DNA of 64,000 bases from Curtobacterium flaccumfaciens. Its GTDB lineage: Bacteria; Actinomycetota; Actinomycetes; Actinomycetales; Microbacteriaceae. The DNA is taken from positions 186,001-250,000 of the forward strand of contig NZ_JABMCF010000033.1 of assembly GCF_013359815.1 (NCBI RefSeq). The letters are read 5' to 3'. How positions within the stretch are numbered: the stretch's first letter is position 1; each line of letters starts with the position of its first letter. The notes under the pieces were generated by a model that saw only the letters and a program-made list of their open reading frames with translations, did not search any database and had not been told where the DNA came from. Made by a program: the position numbers and the translations under genes. Below, one piece after another: positions 33,098-41,578 of the stretch.

Positions 33098-33168
33098 TGT
33101 CTACACGTGACAACCCCCGCCGACAGCCCGGAAAGAGCCTCTTGCCAGCAGTGGTCCCCACGTGTAGA
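33098..33168. promoter_or_regulatory. Inverted pair of TCTACACGTG sites (probable LacI operators)
   Basis: TGTCTACACGTGACA (33098-33112) is itself a TGTC-N7-GACA palindrome. The reverse complement of its TCTACACGTG core is found at 33159-33168 (CACGTGTAGA). They lie between the divergent dehydrogenase and ABC genes, well placed for control of both by the LacI protein. Confidence 0.55.
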
Positions 33169-33221
33169 TTCCCGGCTCACGGACTGCTGCACGTCAGTCC
33201 ACCGCAGACGAAGGAGTCGCG

Positions 33222-34196
33222 ATGGCAACCGAGAGCCCTGTGTCGTCACCCTTGACGACCGCCAGCACGAGACGGAGGAGTCGGTCCGCCGACCTCGCCC
33301 GTGCCCGCACCACCGCACCACGGCGCCGCCCCAGGAACGACCTGTGGCTCGCGCTCGTCTTCATCGCCCCGGCAGCTGTCGGGTTCGCGGTGTTCCTCGC
33401 CTGGCCGACCGTGCGGGGCATCTACCTGAGCTTCACGTCGTACAACCTGCTCACCGAGCCCGAGTTCACCGGCCTGCAGAACTACGCCCGCCTGGTGCAG
33501 GACTCGATCTTCTGGCACTCGATGGTGGTGACCGTCGAGTACGTGCTCATCAACATCGTCATCCAGACCGTCGTCGCGCTGTTCATCGCCGTGATGATGC
33601 ACCGGCTGACGAAGTCGACCTTCGTGCGCGGCATCGTGCTCGCGCCGTACCTGGTGTCGAACGTCGTCGCCGCCCTGGTCTGGCTCTGGATCCTCGACAC
33701 CCAGCTCGGCATCGGCAACGAGATGCTCGCCGCACTCGGGCTCGACCGCATCCCGTTCCTGCAGAGCGACGTCTGGGGCATCCCCTCGATCGCGCTCATC
33801 AACGTCTGGCGGCACGTCGGCTACACGGCACTGCTCATCTTCGCCGGCCTGCAGTCGCTGCCCGAGACCGTGTACGAGGCCGGACGCATCGACGGTGCGA
33901 GCGAGTGGAAGATGTTCTGGCGCATCACGGTGCCGCTGCTCCGCCCGATCCTGTCGCTGGTGCTGATCATCACCGTGATCGGGTCGTTCCAGGTGTTCGA
34001 CACCGTCGCCGTCACCACGCAGGGCGGCCCCGCGAACGCCACGAACGTCGTGCAGAACTACATCTACAACCTGGCGTTCGGCCGGTTCCAGTTCGGCTAC
34101 GCGTCCGCGGTCTCGGTCGCGCTCCTCATCGTCCTCAGCATCATCACGATCATCCAGTACCGCCTCACCCGCTCGGGTGAGTCCGACCTGGACTGA
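33222..34196 (+). CDS. Carbohydrate ABC transporter permease (MalF-like)
   Basis: A 324-residue permease with six main hydrophobic segments after a basic N-terminal tail. The EAA loop reads LPETVYEAGRIDGASEWKMFWRITVPLLRPIL. It belongs to the CUT1 group that imports oligosaccharides, glycerol phosphate and similar solutes. A GAAGGAG ribosome binding site precedes ATG 33222. It forms a pore with the protein encoded at 34208. Confidence 0.93.
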   Translation: MATESPVSSPLTTASTRRRSRSADLARARTTAPRRRPRNDLWLALVFIAPAAVGFAVFLAWPTVRGIYLSFTSYNLLTEPEFTGLQNYARLVQDSIFWHSMVVTVEYVLINIVIQTVVALFIAVMMHRLTKSTFVRGIVLAPYLVSNVVAALVWLWILDTQLGIGNEMLAALGLDRIPFLQSDVWGIPSIALINVWRHVGYTALLIFAGLQSLPETVYEAGRIDGASEWKMFWRITVPLLRPILSLVLIITVIGSFQVFDTVAVTTQGGPANATNVVQNYIYNLAFGRFQFGYASAVSVALLIVLSIITIIQYRLTRSGESDLD

Positions 34197-34207
34197 ACGG
34201 AAGCGCC

Positions 34208-35149
34208 ATGACCACGACACTCACCCGTTCCGTCACCACGTCCCGCCCGCCGCGGATGGGCGCCGGCCACCGTCGTCGCCCGTCGCTCGGCCGGGTTCTG
34301 GCCTGGGTCGCGATGATCCTCGTCATCGTCGTCACCCTGTTCCCGTTCTACTGGATCCTGCGCACCGCGCTGTCGTCGAACACCGCGATCAACTCCGACC
34401 CCACCTCGCTGCTGCCCGTCGGGTTCAGCCTGGGCGGGTTCGAGCGGGTCTTCGGCCTGCAGTCCACCGAAGAGGCACTGGCGCAGGGCGGTTCCGGCGC
34501 CGCCCTGAACTTCTGGCGGTACCTGCTCAACTCGATCCTGGTGTCGACGCTCGTCACCGTCGGTCAGGTGTTCTTCTCGGCAGCGGCCGCCTACGCCTTC
34601 GCCCGGCTGCGCTGGCCCGGTCGCGACAAGGTGTTCGGGGTGTTCCTGGCCGGGCTGATGGTCCCCGCGATCTTCACGCTGCTGCCGAACTTCACCCTCA
34701 TCAAGCAGCTCGGGCTCGTCGACAACCTGCTCGGCATCGCCCTGCCGACGATGTTCATGACCCCGTTCGCGGTGTTCTTCCTGCGGCAGTTCTTCCTCGG
34801 CATCTCGAAGGAGGTCGAAGAGGCGGCGCTCATCGACGGCGCCGGCAAGGTCCGCGTGTTCTTCCGGCTCGTCATCCCGATGGCGGCGGCCCCGATCGCC
34901 ACCCTCGCCGTGCTGACGTACATCACGAGCTGGAACGACTACTTCTGGCCCCTCATGGTGTCGTACACCGACAGCTCGCGGGTGCTGACCGTCGCGCTCG
35001 GCGTCTTCAAGTCGCAGACCCCGCAGTCCGGCACCGACTGGGCCGGGCTCATGGCCGCGACCCTGGTGGCGGCGCTCCCGATGATCCTGCTGTTCGGCGT
35101 CTTCGCCAAGCGGATCGTCAACTCCATCGGCTTCTCCGGGATCAAGTGA
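34208..35149 (+). CDS. Carbohydrate ABC transporter permease (MalG-like)
   Basis: A 313-residue CUT1 permease with six membrane segments and an EAA loop ISKEVEEAALIDGAGKVRVFFRLVIPM. It starts 11 nt after the first permease gene. The partner ATPase is not encoded in the window; many actinobacteria use one shared MsiK-type ATPase for CUT1 systems. Confidence 0.93.
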   Translation: MTTTLTRSVTTSRPPRMGAGHRRRPSLGRVLAWVAMILVIVVTLFPFYWILRTALSSNTAINSDPTSLLPVGFSLGGFERVFGLQSTEEALAQGGSGAALNFWRYLLNSILVSTLVTVGQVFFSAAAAYAFARLRWPGRDKVFGVFLAGLMVPAIFTLLPNFTLIKQLGLVDNLLGIALPTMFMTPFAVFFLRQFFLGISKEVEEAALIDGAGKVRVFFRLVIPMAAAPIATLAVLTYITSWNDYFWPLMVSYTDSSRVLTVALGVFKSQTPQSGTDWAGLMAATLVAALPMILLFGVFAKRIVNSIGFSGIK

Positions 35150-35175
35150 CCCGGCTGTCGGACAGGACGAACACC

Positions 35176-36549
35176 ATGACGAACCAACTGACCCGCCGCA
35201 CGCTCTTCGCCGGCGGCGCCTCGGCCCTGGCCCTCGGCGCACTCGCCGCCTGCTCGTCGCCCGGTCGCCGCACGACGAACCGGTCGGGTGCGCGCACCGT
35301 GAGCTACTGGCTCTGGGACGCCAACCAGCAGCCCGCGTACCAGGCCGTCGCCGACGCGTTCCACCGCGCAAACCCGGACATCACCGTGAAGATCACCCAG
35401 CTCGGGTGGAACGACTACTGGACCAAGCTCACCGCGGGCTTCATCGCCGGCACCGCGCCCGACGTCTTCACCGACCACCTGACGAAGTTCCCGCAGTACG
35501 CCGACCTCGACGTGCTCTACAAGCTCGACGAACTCGACGCCACGAAGGGGATCCGGGACGACGACTACCAGTCCGGACTCGCCGAACTGTGGAAGGGCCA
35601 GGACGGCCACCGCTACGGCTCGCCGAAGGACTGGGACACCGTCGCGATGTTCTACGACCAGAAGGCGATGGCGAAGGCCGGGGTCTCCGCCGAGGAGCTC
35701 GGGTCGCTCGAGTGGAACCCGGACGACGGCGGCACGTTCGAACGGATGCTCGCGCGGCTGACCGTCGACTCGAAGGGCCGCCGCGGCGACGAGGACGGCT
35801 TCGACAAGGACGACGTCGCCGTCTACGGCATCTCGTCGAACGGTTCGGGCGGTGACGGCTTCGGCCAGACCCAGTGGTCACCGTTCACCGGATCGGTCGA
35901 CTGGTTCTACACGAACGAGAACCCCTGGGGTGACAGGTTCCGCTACGACGAGCGCGTCGTGCAGGACACCCTCGCCTGGTACTACCGGCTGGCCGAGAAG
36001 GGCTACATGGCGAAGTACGGGGTGTTCTCCACCACGACCGGGCCCGAGGTCCAGCTCGGCGCGGGCAAGTGCGCGCTGTCGTTCAACGGCTCGTGGATGA
36101 TCGGTTCGTACCTCGGCATGGAGGACCTCGACGTCGCGGTCGCCCCGACCCCGATCGGCCCGTCGGGTCATCGTGCGTCGATGTTCAACGGGCTCGGCGA
36201 CTCGATCACGAAGCAGGCGAAGGACCCCGAGGCCGCGGCGAAGTGGGTGGCGTTCCTGGGCAGCGACGAGGCGCAGCGGATCGTCGGTGAGAGCGGGATC
36301 GTGTTCCCCGCTCGTCCCGCTGGCACCGAGGCTGCCGTGGCGTCGTTCCGGAAGCGCGGGCTCGATGTCTCGGCGTTCACCCGGCAGGTCGAGGAGGACA
36401 CCACGTTCCTGTTCCCGGTCACGAAGAACCCCGCCGACGTGCAGGCCCTGCTGCAGCCCGCCTTCGATGACGTCTACGCGAACGGCAAGCCGATCTCGAC
36501 GCTGACCGGGGTCAACGAGCAGGTCAACAACCTGCTCGCCCTCACCTGA
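35176..36549 (+). CDS. Sugar ABC transporter substrate-binding lipoprotein
   Basis: A 457-residue extracellular binding protein. The signal has a twin-arginine-like start (LTRRTLFAGGASALALG) and a lipobox LAAC with Cys at residue 26. The mature protein begins TVSYWLWDANQQPAYQAVADAF and has the family segment ALSFNGSWMIGSYLG. It would capture a mono- or oligosaccharide for the two permeases. A 44-bp terminator hairpin follows. Gene order here, permeases before binding protein, differs from the usual binding-protein-first order. Confidence 0.92.
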   Translation: MTNQLTRRTLFAGGASALALGALAACSSPGRRTTNRSGARTVSYWLWDANQQPAYQAVADAFHRANPDITVKITQLGWNDYWTKLTAGFIAGTAPDVFTDHLTKFPQYADLDVLYKLDELDATKGIRDDDYQSGLAELWKGQDGHRYGSPKDWDTVAMFYDQKAMAKAGVSAEELGSLEWNPDDGGTFERMLARLTVDSKGRRGDEDGFDKDDVAVYGISSNGSGGDGFGQTQWSPFTGSVDWFYTNENPWGDRFRYDERVVQDTLAWYYRLAEKGYMAKYGVFSTTTGPEVQLGAGKCALSFNGSWMIGSYLGMEDLDVAVAPTPIGPSGHRASMFNGLGDSITKQAKDPEAAAKWVAFLGSDEAQRIVGESGIVFPARPAGTEAAVASFRKRGLDVSAFTRQVEEDTTFLFPVTKNPADVQALLQPAFDDVYANGKPISTLTGVNEQVNNLLALT

Positions 36550-36562
36550 TCGAAACCCCGCC

Positions 36563-36606
36563 CGTCGTCCGCATGCCGCACCGTCCGGTGCGGTGTGCGG
36601 ACGACG
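36563..36606. terminator. Hairpin at the end of the sugar ABC operon
   Basis: Arms of 20 bp (36563-36582, 36587-36606) beginning CGTCGTCCGCA pair with two mismatches around a 4-nt loop, 13 nt after the stop codon. It probably separates the operon from the BLUF gene; no clear T-tract follows. Confidence 0.65.
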
Positions 36607-36645
36607 CGTTGACCGTGCCGCCGACCACGACCCAGACTGCAGGGG

Positions 36646-37116
36646 ATGACCTCCCTCACCTCCCTCGTCTACATGTCCGTCGCCGTCGACGACCTGACCG
36701 ACGACCAGCTGGTCGCCATGCTGCGTGAGGCGCGGCTCCGCAACCACGCGCTCGGCGTCTCCGGGCTCCTGCTCGCCAAGGGCGGCCGCTTCATGCAGGT
36801 GCTCGAGGGTCCGGTCTGGAGCGTCGAGGACCGTTTCGCCGCGATCGAGCGCGACCCGCGGCACACCGGCGTGAAGTCGCTGTCGCGTGAGTCCATCAGC
36901 ACGCGTCGGTTCGACGGCTGGGCGATGGCGTTCGGCAGCCCGACCGGGGACGAGCTCCGTGACGAGCCCGGGTTCAGTACCTTCCTCAGCGACCGCACCG
37001 GTCTGCCGACCGGGGTGGCGGGCACGCCCGCCGACTGGCTGCTCCGCTGGTTCCGTGGGCGCGACCTGCAGGACCTGCCCGAGGAGCGCATCACGCTCGG
37101 CCGGCACGCAGCCTGA
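36646..37116 (+). CDS. BLUF domain blue-light photoreceptor 1
   Basis: A 156-residue single-domain BLUF protein. All flavin-site residues are present at the AppA spacing: Tyr9 (LVYMS), Asn33 (RLRNHALGVSG), Gln51 (RFMQVLEG), then Trp92 and Met94 (GWAMAFG). The family binds FAD and shifts its hydrogen bonds in blue light. The C-terminal ~45 residues (ADWLLRWFRGRDLQDLPEE) are predicted helical and are shared with the second BLUF protein at 37.8 kb. There is no output enzyme domain, so it should act through a partner. A TetR gene follows on the same strand. Confidence 0.9.
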   Translation: MTSLTSLVYMSVAVDDLTDDQLVAMLREARLRNHALGVSGLLLAKGGRFMQVLEGPVWSVEDRFAAIERDPRHTGVKSLSRESISTRRFDGWAMAFGSPTGDELRDEPGFSTFLSDRTGLPTGVAGTPADWLLRWFRGRDLQDLPEERITLGRHAA

Positions 37117-37130
37117 GCCGCACCACCCCT

Positions 37131-37173
37131 CGGACTGGAGGCGCGGTGCCAGCTGGCACCGTCCCTCCAGACT
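37131..37173. repeat. Palindrome family B, copy 4
   Basis: CGGACTGGAGGCGCGGTGCC with a complementary right arm (GGCACCGTCCCTCCAGACT). It lies between the BLUF 1 stop and the TetR start, ending 3 nt before the TetR -10-like box. Confidence 0.75.
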
Positions 37174-37175
37174 GT

Positions 37176-37181
37176 GAGACT
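37176..37181 (+). promoter_or_regulatory. -10-like box for the TetR gene (GAGACT)
   Basis: GAGACT ends 6 nt before GTG 37188. It directly follows the family B palindrome. Confidence 0.35.
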
Positions 37182-37187
37182 GGTCCC

Positions 37188-37796
37188 GTGGAACGACGTG
37201 AGCAGATCCTGGTGGCCGCGGCGGAGGAGTTCGACCGCGTCGGCTTCGCCGGCGCGACGATCGCGGGCATCGCCCGCGCGGCGGGTGTCTCGCAGGGCAC
37301 CCTGCACTTCCACTTCCCGACGAAGCTCGCCCTGGCGCTCGGCGTCATCGGCGAGCAGAACGCCCGCACCTTCGACGTCGTCAGCCACACCGACAGCTCG
37401 CCCGTCGCCGCGCTGATCGGGGCGTCGCACGGCATCGCCGACCTGCTCCGGACCGACCCGATCGTGCGGGCCGGGATCCGGCTGTCGCTGGAGCGCGGCG
37501 AGTTCCAGACCGCGACGCTGAGCTTCTACGAGCAGTGGATCGGTGGGATCGTCGACGTGTTCCGGTTGGCGGTCGCGAGTGGGGAACTCCGGACGGACCT
37601 GACCGCTGAGCAGCTCGGGTCGACGGTGGTGCCCTACTTCACGGGCGTGCAGCTCGTGTCCGACGTCCGGACGCGGCGCACCGACCTGATGCCGGCCGTG
37701 GCGACGATGTGGCGCGTGGTGATCGCGGCGACGGCGGACCCGAAGCACCGCGACCGGCTGCTCGGCGTCGTCGAGGACGAGTTCACCGAACGCTGA
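37188..37796 (+). CDS. TetR family regulator (ScbR-like N terminus)
   Basis: A 202-residue regulator. The HTH region is ERREQILVAAAEEFDRVGFAGATIAGIARAAGVSQGTLHFHFPTKLALA; GTLHFHFPTK is close to the gamma-butyrolactone receptor group of streptomycetes. The ligand domain is all-helical. GTG 37188 is chosen from the -10-like box. It is enclosed by two BLUF genes, which raises the possibility that a BLUF protein modulates it; that is inference only. Confidence 0.9.
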   Translation: MERREQILVAAAEEFDRVGFAGATIAGIARAAGVSQGTLHFHFPTKLALALGVIGEQNARTFDVVSHTDSSPVAALIGASHGIADLLRTDPIVRAGIRLSLERGEFQTATLSFYEQWIGGIVDVFRLAVASGELRTDLTAEQLGSTVVPYFTGVQLVSDVRTRRTDLMPAVATMWRVVIAATADPKHRDRLLGVVEDEFTER

Positions 37797-37821
37797 TCCG
37801 GCGACGGGGTCCTGGGTCGGT

Positions 37822-38250
37822 TCAGAGGTCGTGCAGCTCGCGGTCGCGGAACCACTTCAGCAGCCAGGCAGCACTCGTCCGGTCGAACGAGCGCGGGAAG
37901 TCCATCGTGCCGGACAGGAAGGGACTGAAGCCCGCTTCGGACCGGATGTCCGAGTCGTCGAGCGCGCGGTAGGCCATCGACCAGCCGTCGAACCGTCGGC
38001 GCTCGATGTCCTCGCGCACGAGTGACTTCACCTCACCGTGACGGCGGTCCTTCGCGATCACGTCGTACCGGTCCTGCACGCTCCACGCCGGCCCCTCGAG
38101 CAGCTGCATGAACCGGCCGCCCTTCGCGAGCAGGAGCCCGGAGACCCCGAGCGCTTCGTTGCGCAGCCGGGACTCCGCGAGCAGCACCGCCATGGCCTGG
38201 TCGTCGAAGGGGACGACGGCACGGCTCATGTAGACGATGGAGACGAGCAC
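37822..38250 (-). CDS. BLUF domain blue-light photoreceptor 2
   Basis: A 142-residue BLUF protein, paralogous to the one at 36646. The flavin-site residues are Tyr7 (IVYMS), Asn31 (LRNEALGVSG), Gln49 (RFMQLLEG), Trp90 and Met92 (GWSMAY), with the same 24- and 18-residue spacings. The C-terminal helices (SAAWLLKWFRDRELHDL) match BLUF 1. GTG 38250 (VLVSIVYMS) gives the expected domain start and has CAGGAT 6 nt upstream; a longer GTG start at 38310 is less likely. It converges on the TetR gene. Confidence 0.88.
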   Translation of the reverse strand: MLVSIVYMSRAVVPFDDQAMAVLLAESRLRNEALGVSGLLLAKGGRFMQLLEGPAWSVQDRYDVIAKDRRHGEVKSLVREDIERRRFDGWSMAYRALDDSDIRSEAGFSPFLSGTMDFPRSFDRTSAAWLLKWFRDRELHDL

Positions 38251-38326
38251 TCCTCCATCCTGCTGGGTGGAAGGCCGCTGCGCGAAGCGGATGTCCGCAA
38301 CGCGCCTCACGGATCGGCGCTGCGGA

Positions 38327-39481
38327 TCAGCCCTGCGGCAGCTCGTGCGCGGTGACGTCCTCGTTGCGCTTCTTCCGCCACGGTCGTGCCGGGGTGTTCG
38401 GGCCGTCCCACACCAGGATCGCGCCCCAGGCCGCGGCGATCAGCGGCACCGAGATGATCGCGCCGGTGATGCCGGCGAGGACGGTGCCGGCGGTCAGCCC
38501 GATCAGGATGACGAGGCCGTGCAGCTTGAGGGTGCGCCCCATCAGGACCGGCTGCAGCAGGTTGCCCTCGAGCTGATTCACCAGCACCACGATGCCGATC
38601 ACGATGAGCGCCTGCACCGGACCGAGGGCCACGAGCGCGACCAGGGCGGCGAGGATGCCGGCGGCGGTTGCACCGACGATCGGGATGAACGCCGTGATGA
38701 AGACGATGACGGCCAGCGGCAGGGCGAGCGGGACGCCGACGATGGCGATGCCGACTCCGATGCCGATCGCGTCGACCGCCGCAACCGTGGCGGTGCCGCG
38801 GACGTACCCGCCGAGGGTGGAGACGACCCGGTCGCCGACGCGACGTGCGCGGGCGTAGCGCTCACCGGTGAAGGGGCGGAGCAGGAACTCCCAGATGCTC
38901 GGGCCGTCCTTCAGGAAGAAGAACAGCACGACGATCATCAGGACGAGCCCGGTCAGGAAGTTCGCGGTGGCCGAGGCGCCGGCGAGTGCACCGGATCCGA
39001 ACTGGGCGCTCGTGACGAAGTCGGACGCCGACGCGACCGCGTCGTCGATCTGCTTGTCCGAGATCGAGAACGGCAGGTTCTTCGCGAACTCCTGCAGTTG
39101 CTGGAACCCGTCGACGGCCGACTTCTGCAGCTGTGCCCACTGGTTCTCGACGGCGACGACGATGAGCCAGCCGATCAGCCCCAGGATCGCGAGGACGCCG
39201 ATGAGCACCGCGAGGGTGGCCAGCACCGACGGCACCCGGTGCTTGCGGAGCCACGACACCACCGGGTGCATGGCGGACGCGATGATGAGCGCGAGGAGCA
39301 CCGGGATCGTGACGACGCTCAGGATGTTGCTCGCCCAGACGATGCCGGCGACGACCACCACGACGATGATGAGCTGCAGGCACCGGGTCGCGAAGTGCCC
39401 GGCGGAGTCGGACCACGCGGCCTGGACCCTGGACGGCGGGGCTGGGGTGGTCGGGCGCGGAGCGTCGCGGAAGAACGGCAT
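38327..39481 (-). CDS. AI-2E family transporter (TqsA/PerM-like)
   Basis: A 384-residue membrane protein with about eight hydrophobic segments in the family pattern. Segments include VTIPVLLALIIASAMHPVVSWL, the long helical loop (NQWAQLQKSAVDGFQQLQEFAKNLP) and the conserved FIPIVGATAAGILAALVAL and NQLEGNLLQPVLMGRTLKLH. Members export small solutes or act as Na+/H+ exchangers; AI-2 export is not implied. ATG 39481 begins MPFFRDAPRP. It is 10 nt downstream of the MFS gene on the same strand. Confidence 0.88.
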   Translation of the reverse strand: MPFFRDAPRPTTPAPPSRVQAAWSDSAGHFATRCLQLIIVVVVVAGIVWASNILSVVTIPVLLALIIASAMHPVVSWLRKHRVPSVLATLAVLIGVLAILGLIGWLIVVAVENQWAQLQKSAVDGFQQLQEFAKNLPFSISDKQIDDAVASASDFVTSAQFGSGALAGASATANFLTGLVLMIVVLFFFLKDGPSIWEFLLRPFTGERYARARRVGDRVVSTLGGYVRGTATVAAVDAIGIGVGIAIVGVPLALPLAVIVFITAFIPIVGATAAGILAALVALVALGPVQALIVIGIVVLVNQLEGNLLQPVLMGRTLKLHGLVILIGLTAGTVLAGITGAIISVPLIAAAWGAILVWDGPNTPARPWRKKRNEDVTAHELPQG

Positions 39482-39491
39482 GCCGGAGACG

Positions 39492-40709
39492 CTACCGACC
39501 GGACGGCCGCCGCGCCGGTTCCGACGGCTCGATCGTCCGACCGGTGTCCTGTCCCCGCGTCGCCGGGGCGACCAGGAACGCCGCGACCAGCAGGACGAGC
39601 GGCACGAGCATCGCCGTCTGCAGGCCGAGGTGCTCCCCGACGAACCCGAGCAGCGGCGGCCCCACCAGGAACGCGATGTACCCGGCGGTGGCCACCACCG
39701 ACACCCGGCGGTCGCCGTCGGTGGGGTGGTCGCCCGCGGCGGAGATCGACAGCGGGAACCCGAGGGCGATGCCCAGACCCCAGACGCCGGCGGCCGCCGC
39801 GGTGACGACCGGACTCGGTGACAGCACGACGAGCAGGACCCCCACCCCACCGACCGCGGCACAGACCCGGACGACCGGGGCGCGACCGAACCGGGCGACG
39901 AGCGGGGTGCCGGCCGCACGACCGATGAGCATGGCGAGGGCGAACCCGGTGAACACGAGGGACCCGACGGACTCGGGGGCGTCGTGGTCGGTGGTCATCA
40001 GCAGCGGGAGCCAGTCGCTCGCGGCACCCTCGGCGAAGGCCATCGCCAGCGTGATGACAGCGATCATGGCGAGCTGCACGGTGAGGACGGAGCGGCGGGC
40101 TCCCCGACGGGTGCCGCGGGCAACGGCAGGCGCATCGGTCGGTGTCTCACGAGGCACCGGCCGCAGGTTCAGCGCCGCGAACACCGCCAGCGCGGCCATC
40201 ACCGCGGCGCCGACGAGCAGGTGCACCCGGACCGGGGTCCCCGCCGCCGTCATGGCGATGCCGACGACCCCACCCACCACGCTGCCGAGGCTGAAGCACG
40301 CGTGCAGTACCGGCACGACCGGTCGTCCGATCTGCCGCTCGACCGCGGCGGCCTCGACGTTCAGCCCGATCTCGGCGACGCCCGCCCCGAAGCCGATCAG
40401 GAACAGCCCGGCCCAGACCCCGGCGGCGACCTGCGCCGGGGCGAGCAGCGCGACGAGCACCATGCCGACGACGGGCAGCGCGCCCCCGAGCAGGATGAGC
40501 GGGCGGTTGCCGGTCCGTCGCACCAGCGCTCCGGCGCCGAGGATGCCGATCATCGACCCGATCGACAGCCCGAGCAGGACGAGGCCCATCGCCTCGATCG
40601 AGGCTCCGAGCTCATCGCGGATCGCAGGCGTCCGGGTGATCCACGTCGCGATCCCGAACCCGGTCACCGTCGACGTGGCGAAGAGTGCGAGTCGATGCCG
40701 CCCGGCCAT
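39492..40709 (-). CDS. MFS transporter
   Basis: A 405-residue membrane protein with 12 predicted hydrophobic segments. It resembles the YbjJ/fucose-permease-like branch: WITRTPAIRDELGASIEAMGL, GAGALVRRTGNRPLILLG and FAEGAASDWLPLLMTTDHDAPESVG. The substrate is unknown. It overlaps in promoter region with the divergent histidine phosphatase gene; the gap is 68 bp. Confidence 0.87.
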   Translation of the reverse strand: MAGRHRLALFATSTVTGFGIATWITRTPAIRDELGASIEAMGLVLLGLSIGSMIGILGAGALVRRTGNRPLILLGGALPVVGMVLVALLAPAQVAAGVWAGLFLIGFGAGVAEIGLNVEAAAVERQIGRPVVPVLHACFSLGSVVGGVVGIAMTAAGTPVRVHLLVGAAVMAALAVFAALNLRPVPRETPTDAPAVARGTRRGARRSVLTVQLAMIAVITLAMAFAEGAASDWLPLLMTTDHDAPESVGSLVFTGFALAMLIGRAAGTPLVARFGRAPVVRVCAAVGGVGVLLVVLSPSPVVTAAAAGVWGLGIALGFPLSISAAGDHPTDGDRRVSVVATAGYIAFLVGPPLLGFVGEHLGLQTAMLVPLVLLVAAFLVAPATRGQDTGRTIEPSEPARRPSGR

Positions 40710-40764
40710 GGCCCCATCTGATCGGTCCCCGGGCGGCCCGTCAAGGGCGACCGCGTCCCGCGCT

Positions 40765-40770
40765 TAGGAT
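40765..40770 (+). promoter_or_regulatory. -10 box for the histidine phosphatase gene (TAGGAT)
   Basis: TAGGAT ends 7 nt before ATG 40778. Confidence 0.5.
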
Positions 40771-40777
40771 CGGGCGC

Positions 40778-41557
40778 ATGGCGACCGTCCTCCTCGTCCG
40801 TCACGGACGCACCACCGCGAACGCCACCGGCGTCCTGGCCGGACGCACCGCCGGCGTGCGACTCGACGCCGTCGGCCGCACCCAGGCCGAGCGGACCGCG
40901 GAGCGCATCGCCGCGGTGCCCGTCGTCGCCGTGGTGTCGAGTCCGCTCGAGCGTTGCCGGCAGACCGCCCGCGCGATCCTGGACCGGCAGACGGACCGGC
41001 AGACGGACCGGCAGACCGGTGCACCCGCCTCGCTGATCGAGCGGGCCATCACCGAGGCCGACTACGGGCAGTGGCAGGGCCGGAAGCTCGCCGACCTGGC
41101 GAAGGAGCCCCTCTGGCGCACGGTGCAGGCGAACCCGAGCGCCGTCGTGTTCCCCGGTGGTGAGTCCATGCAGACGATGCAGTCCCGGGCCGTCGCGGCC
41201 GTCCGGCGCATCGACGCCGAGATCGAGGCGGAGCACGGACCCGGCGCCGTCTGGGTCGCGGTGAGCCACGGCGACATCATCAAGAGCGTCCTCGCCGACG
41301 CCTTCGGCATGCACCTGGACCTGTTCCAGCGCATCGGCGTCGGCCCGGCCTCGGTGTCCGTCGTGCGTTACGGCGAGCACCGCCCCGAGGTCGTCGCGAC
41401 GAACACCGAGTCGGGCGATCTGTCCTGGCTGCGCACCGCCCCGGCACCCAGCGGGGACGCCGCGGTCGGCGGCGGCGCGGGCCATCCGGAACCCGATGCG
41501 CACACCGGCACCGGGCGTCCGGCACCCGACGCGCCCGTGGGACCTGCCGGACCCTGA
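40778..41557 (+). CDS. Histidine phosphatase, MSMEG_4193 family
   Basis: A 259-residue member of the phosphoglycerate-mutase-like superfamily. The catalytic His is in LLVRHGRTTAN (residues 5-15) and the second His in VAVSHGDIIKS. ERAITEADYGQWQG carries the acidic residue. The order with DUF3090 and the kinase-like gene matches a conserved actinobacterial trio. A 12-bp sequence repeated three times encodes DRQTDRQTDRQT (40981-41016). The C terminus is a disordered Gly/Pro/Ala tail. The physiological substrate is unknown. Confidence 0.9.
   Translation: MATVLLVRHGRTTANATGVLAGRTAGVRLDAVGRTQAERTAERIAAVPVVAVVSSPLERCRQTARAILDRQTDRQTDRQTGAPASLIERAITEADYGQWQGRKLADLAKEPLWRTVQANPSAVVFPGGESMQTMQSRAVAAVRRIDAEIEAEHGPGAVWVAVSHGDIIKSVLADAFGMHLDLFQRIGVGPASVSVVRYGEHRPEVVATNTESGDLSWLRTAPAPSGDAAVGGGAGHPEPDAHTGTGRPAPDAPVGPAGP
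40981..41016 (+). repeat. In-frame 12-bp x 3 tandem repeat
   Basis: GGACCGGCAGAC is repeated three times exactly inside the histidine phosphatase gene, adding a DRQT-type peptide repeat in a surface loop just after the segment LERCRQTARAIL. Copy number could vary between strains. Confidence 0.9.
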
Positions 41558-41578
41558 ACGGCCGGAGCCGAGCGCTCC

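Noticed and set aside
33222-36549. Complete sugar ABC transporter
   Set aside because: Only permeases and the binding protein are encoded; no ATPase gene is present in or near the operon, so a shared ATPase elsewhere must be assumed.
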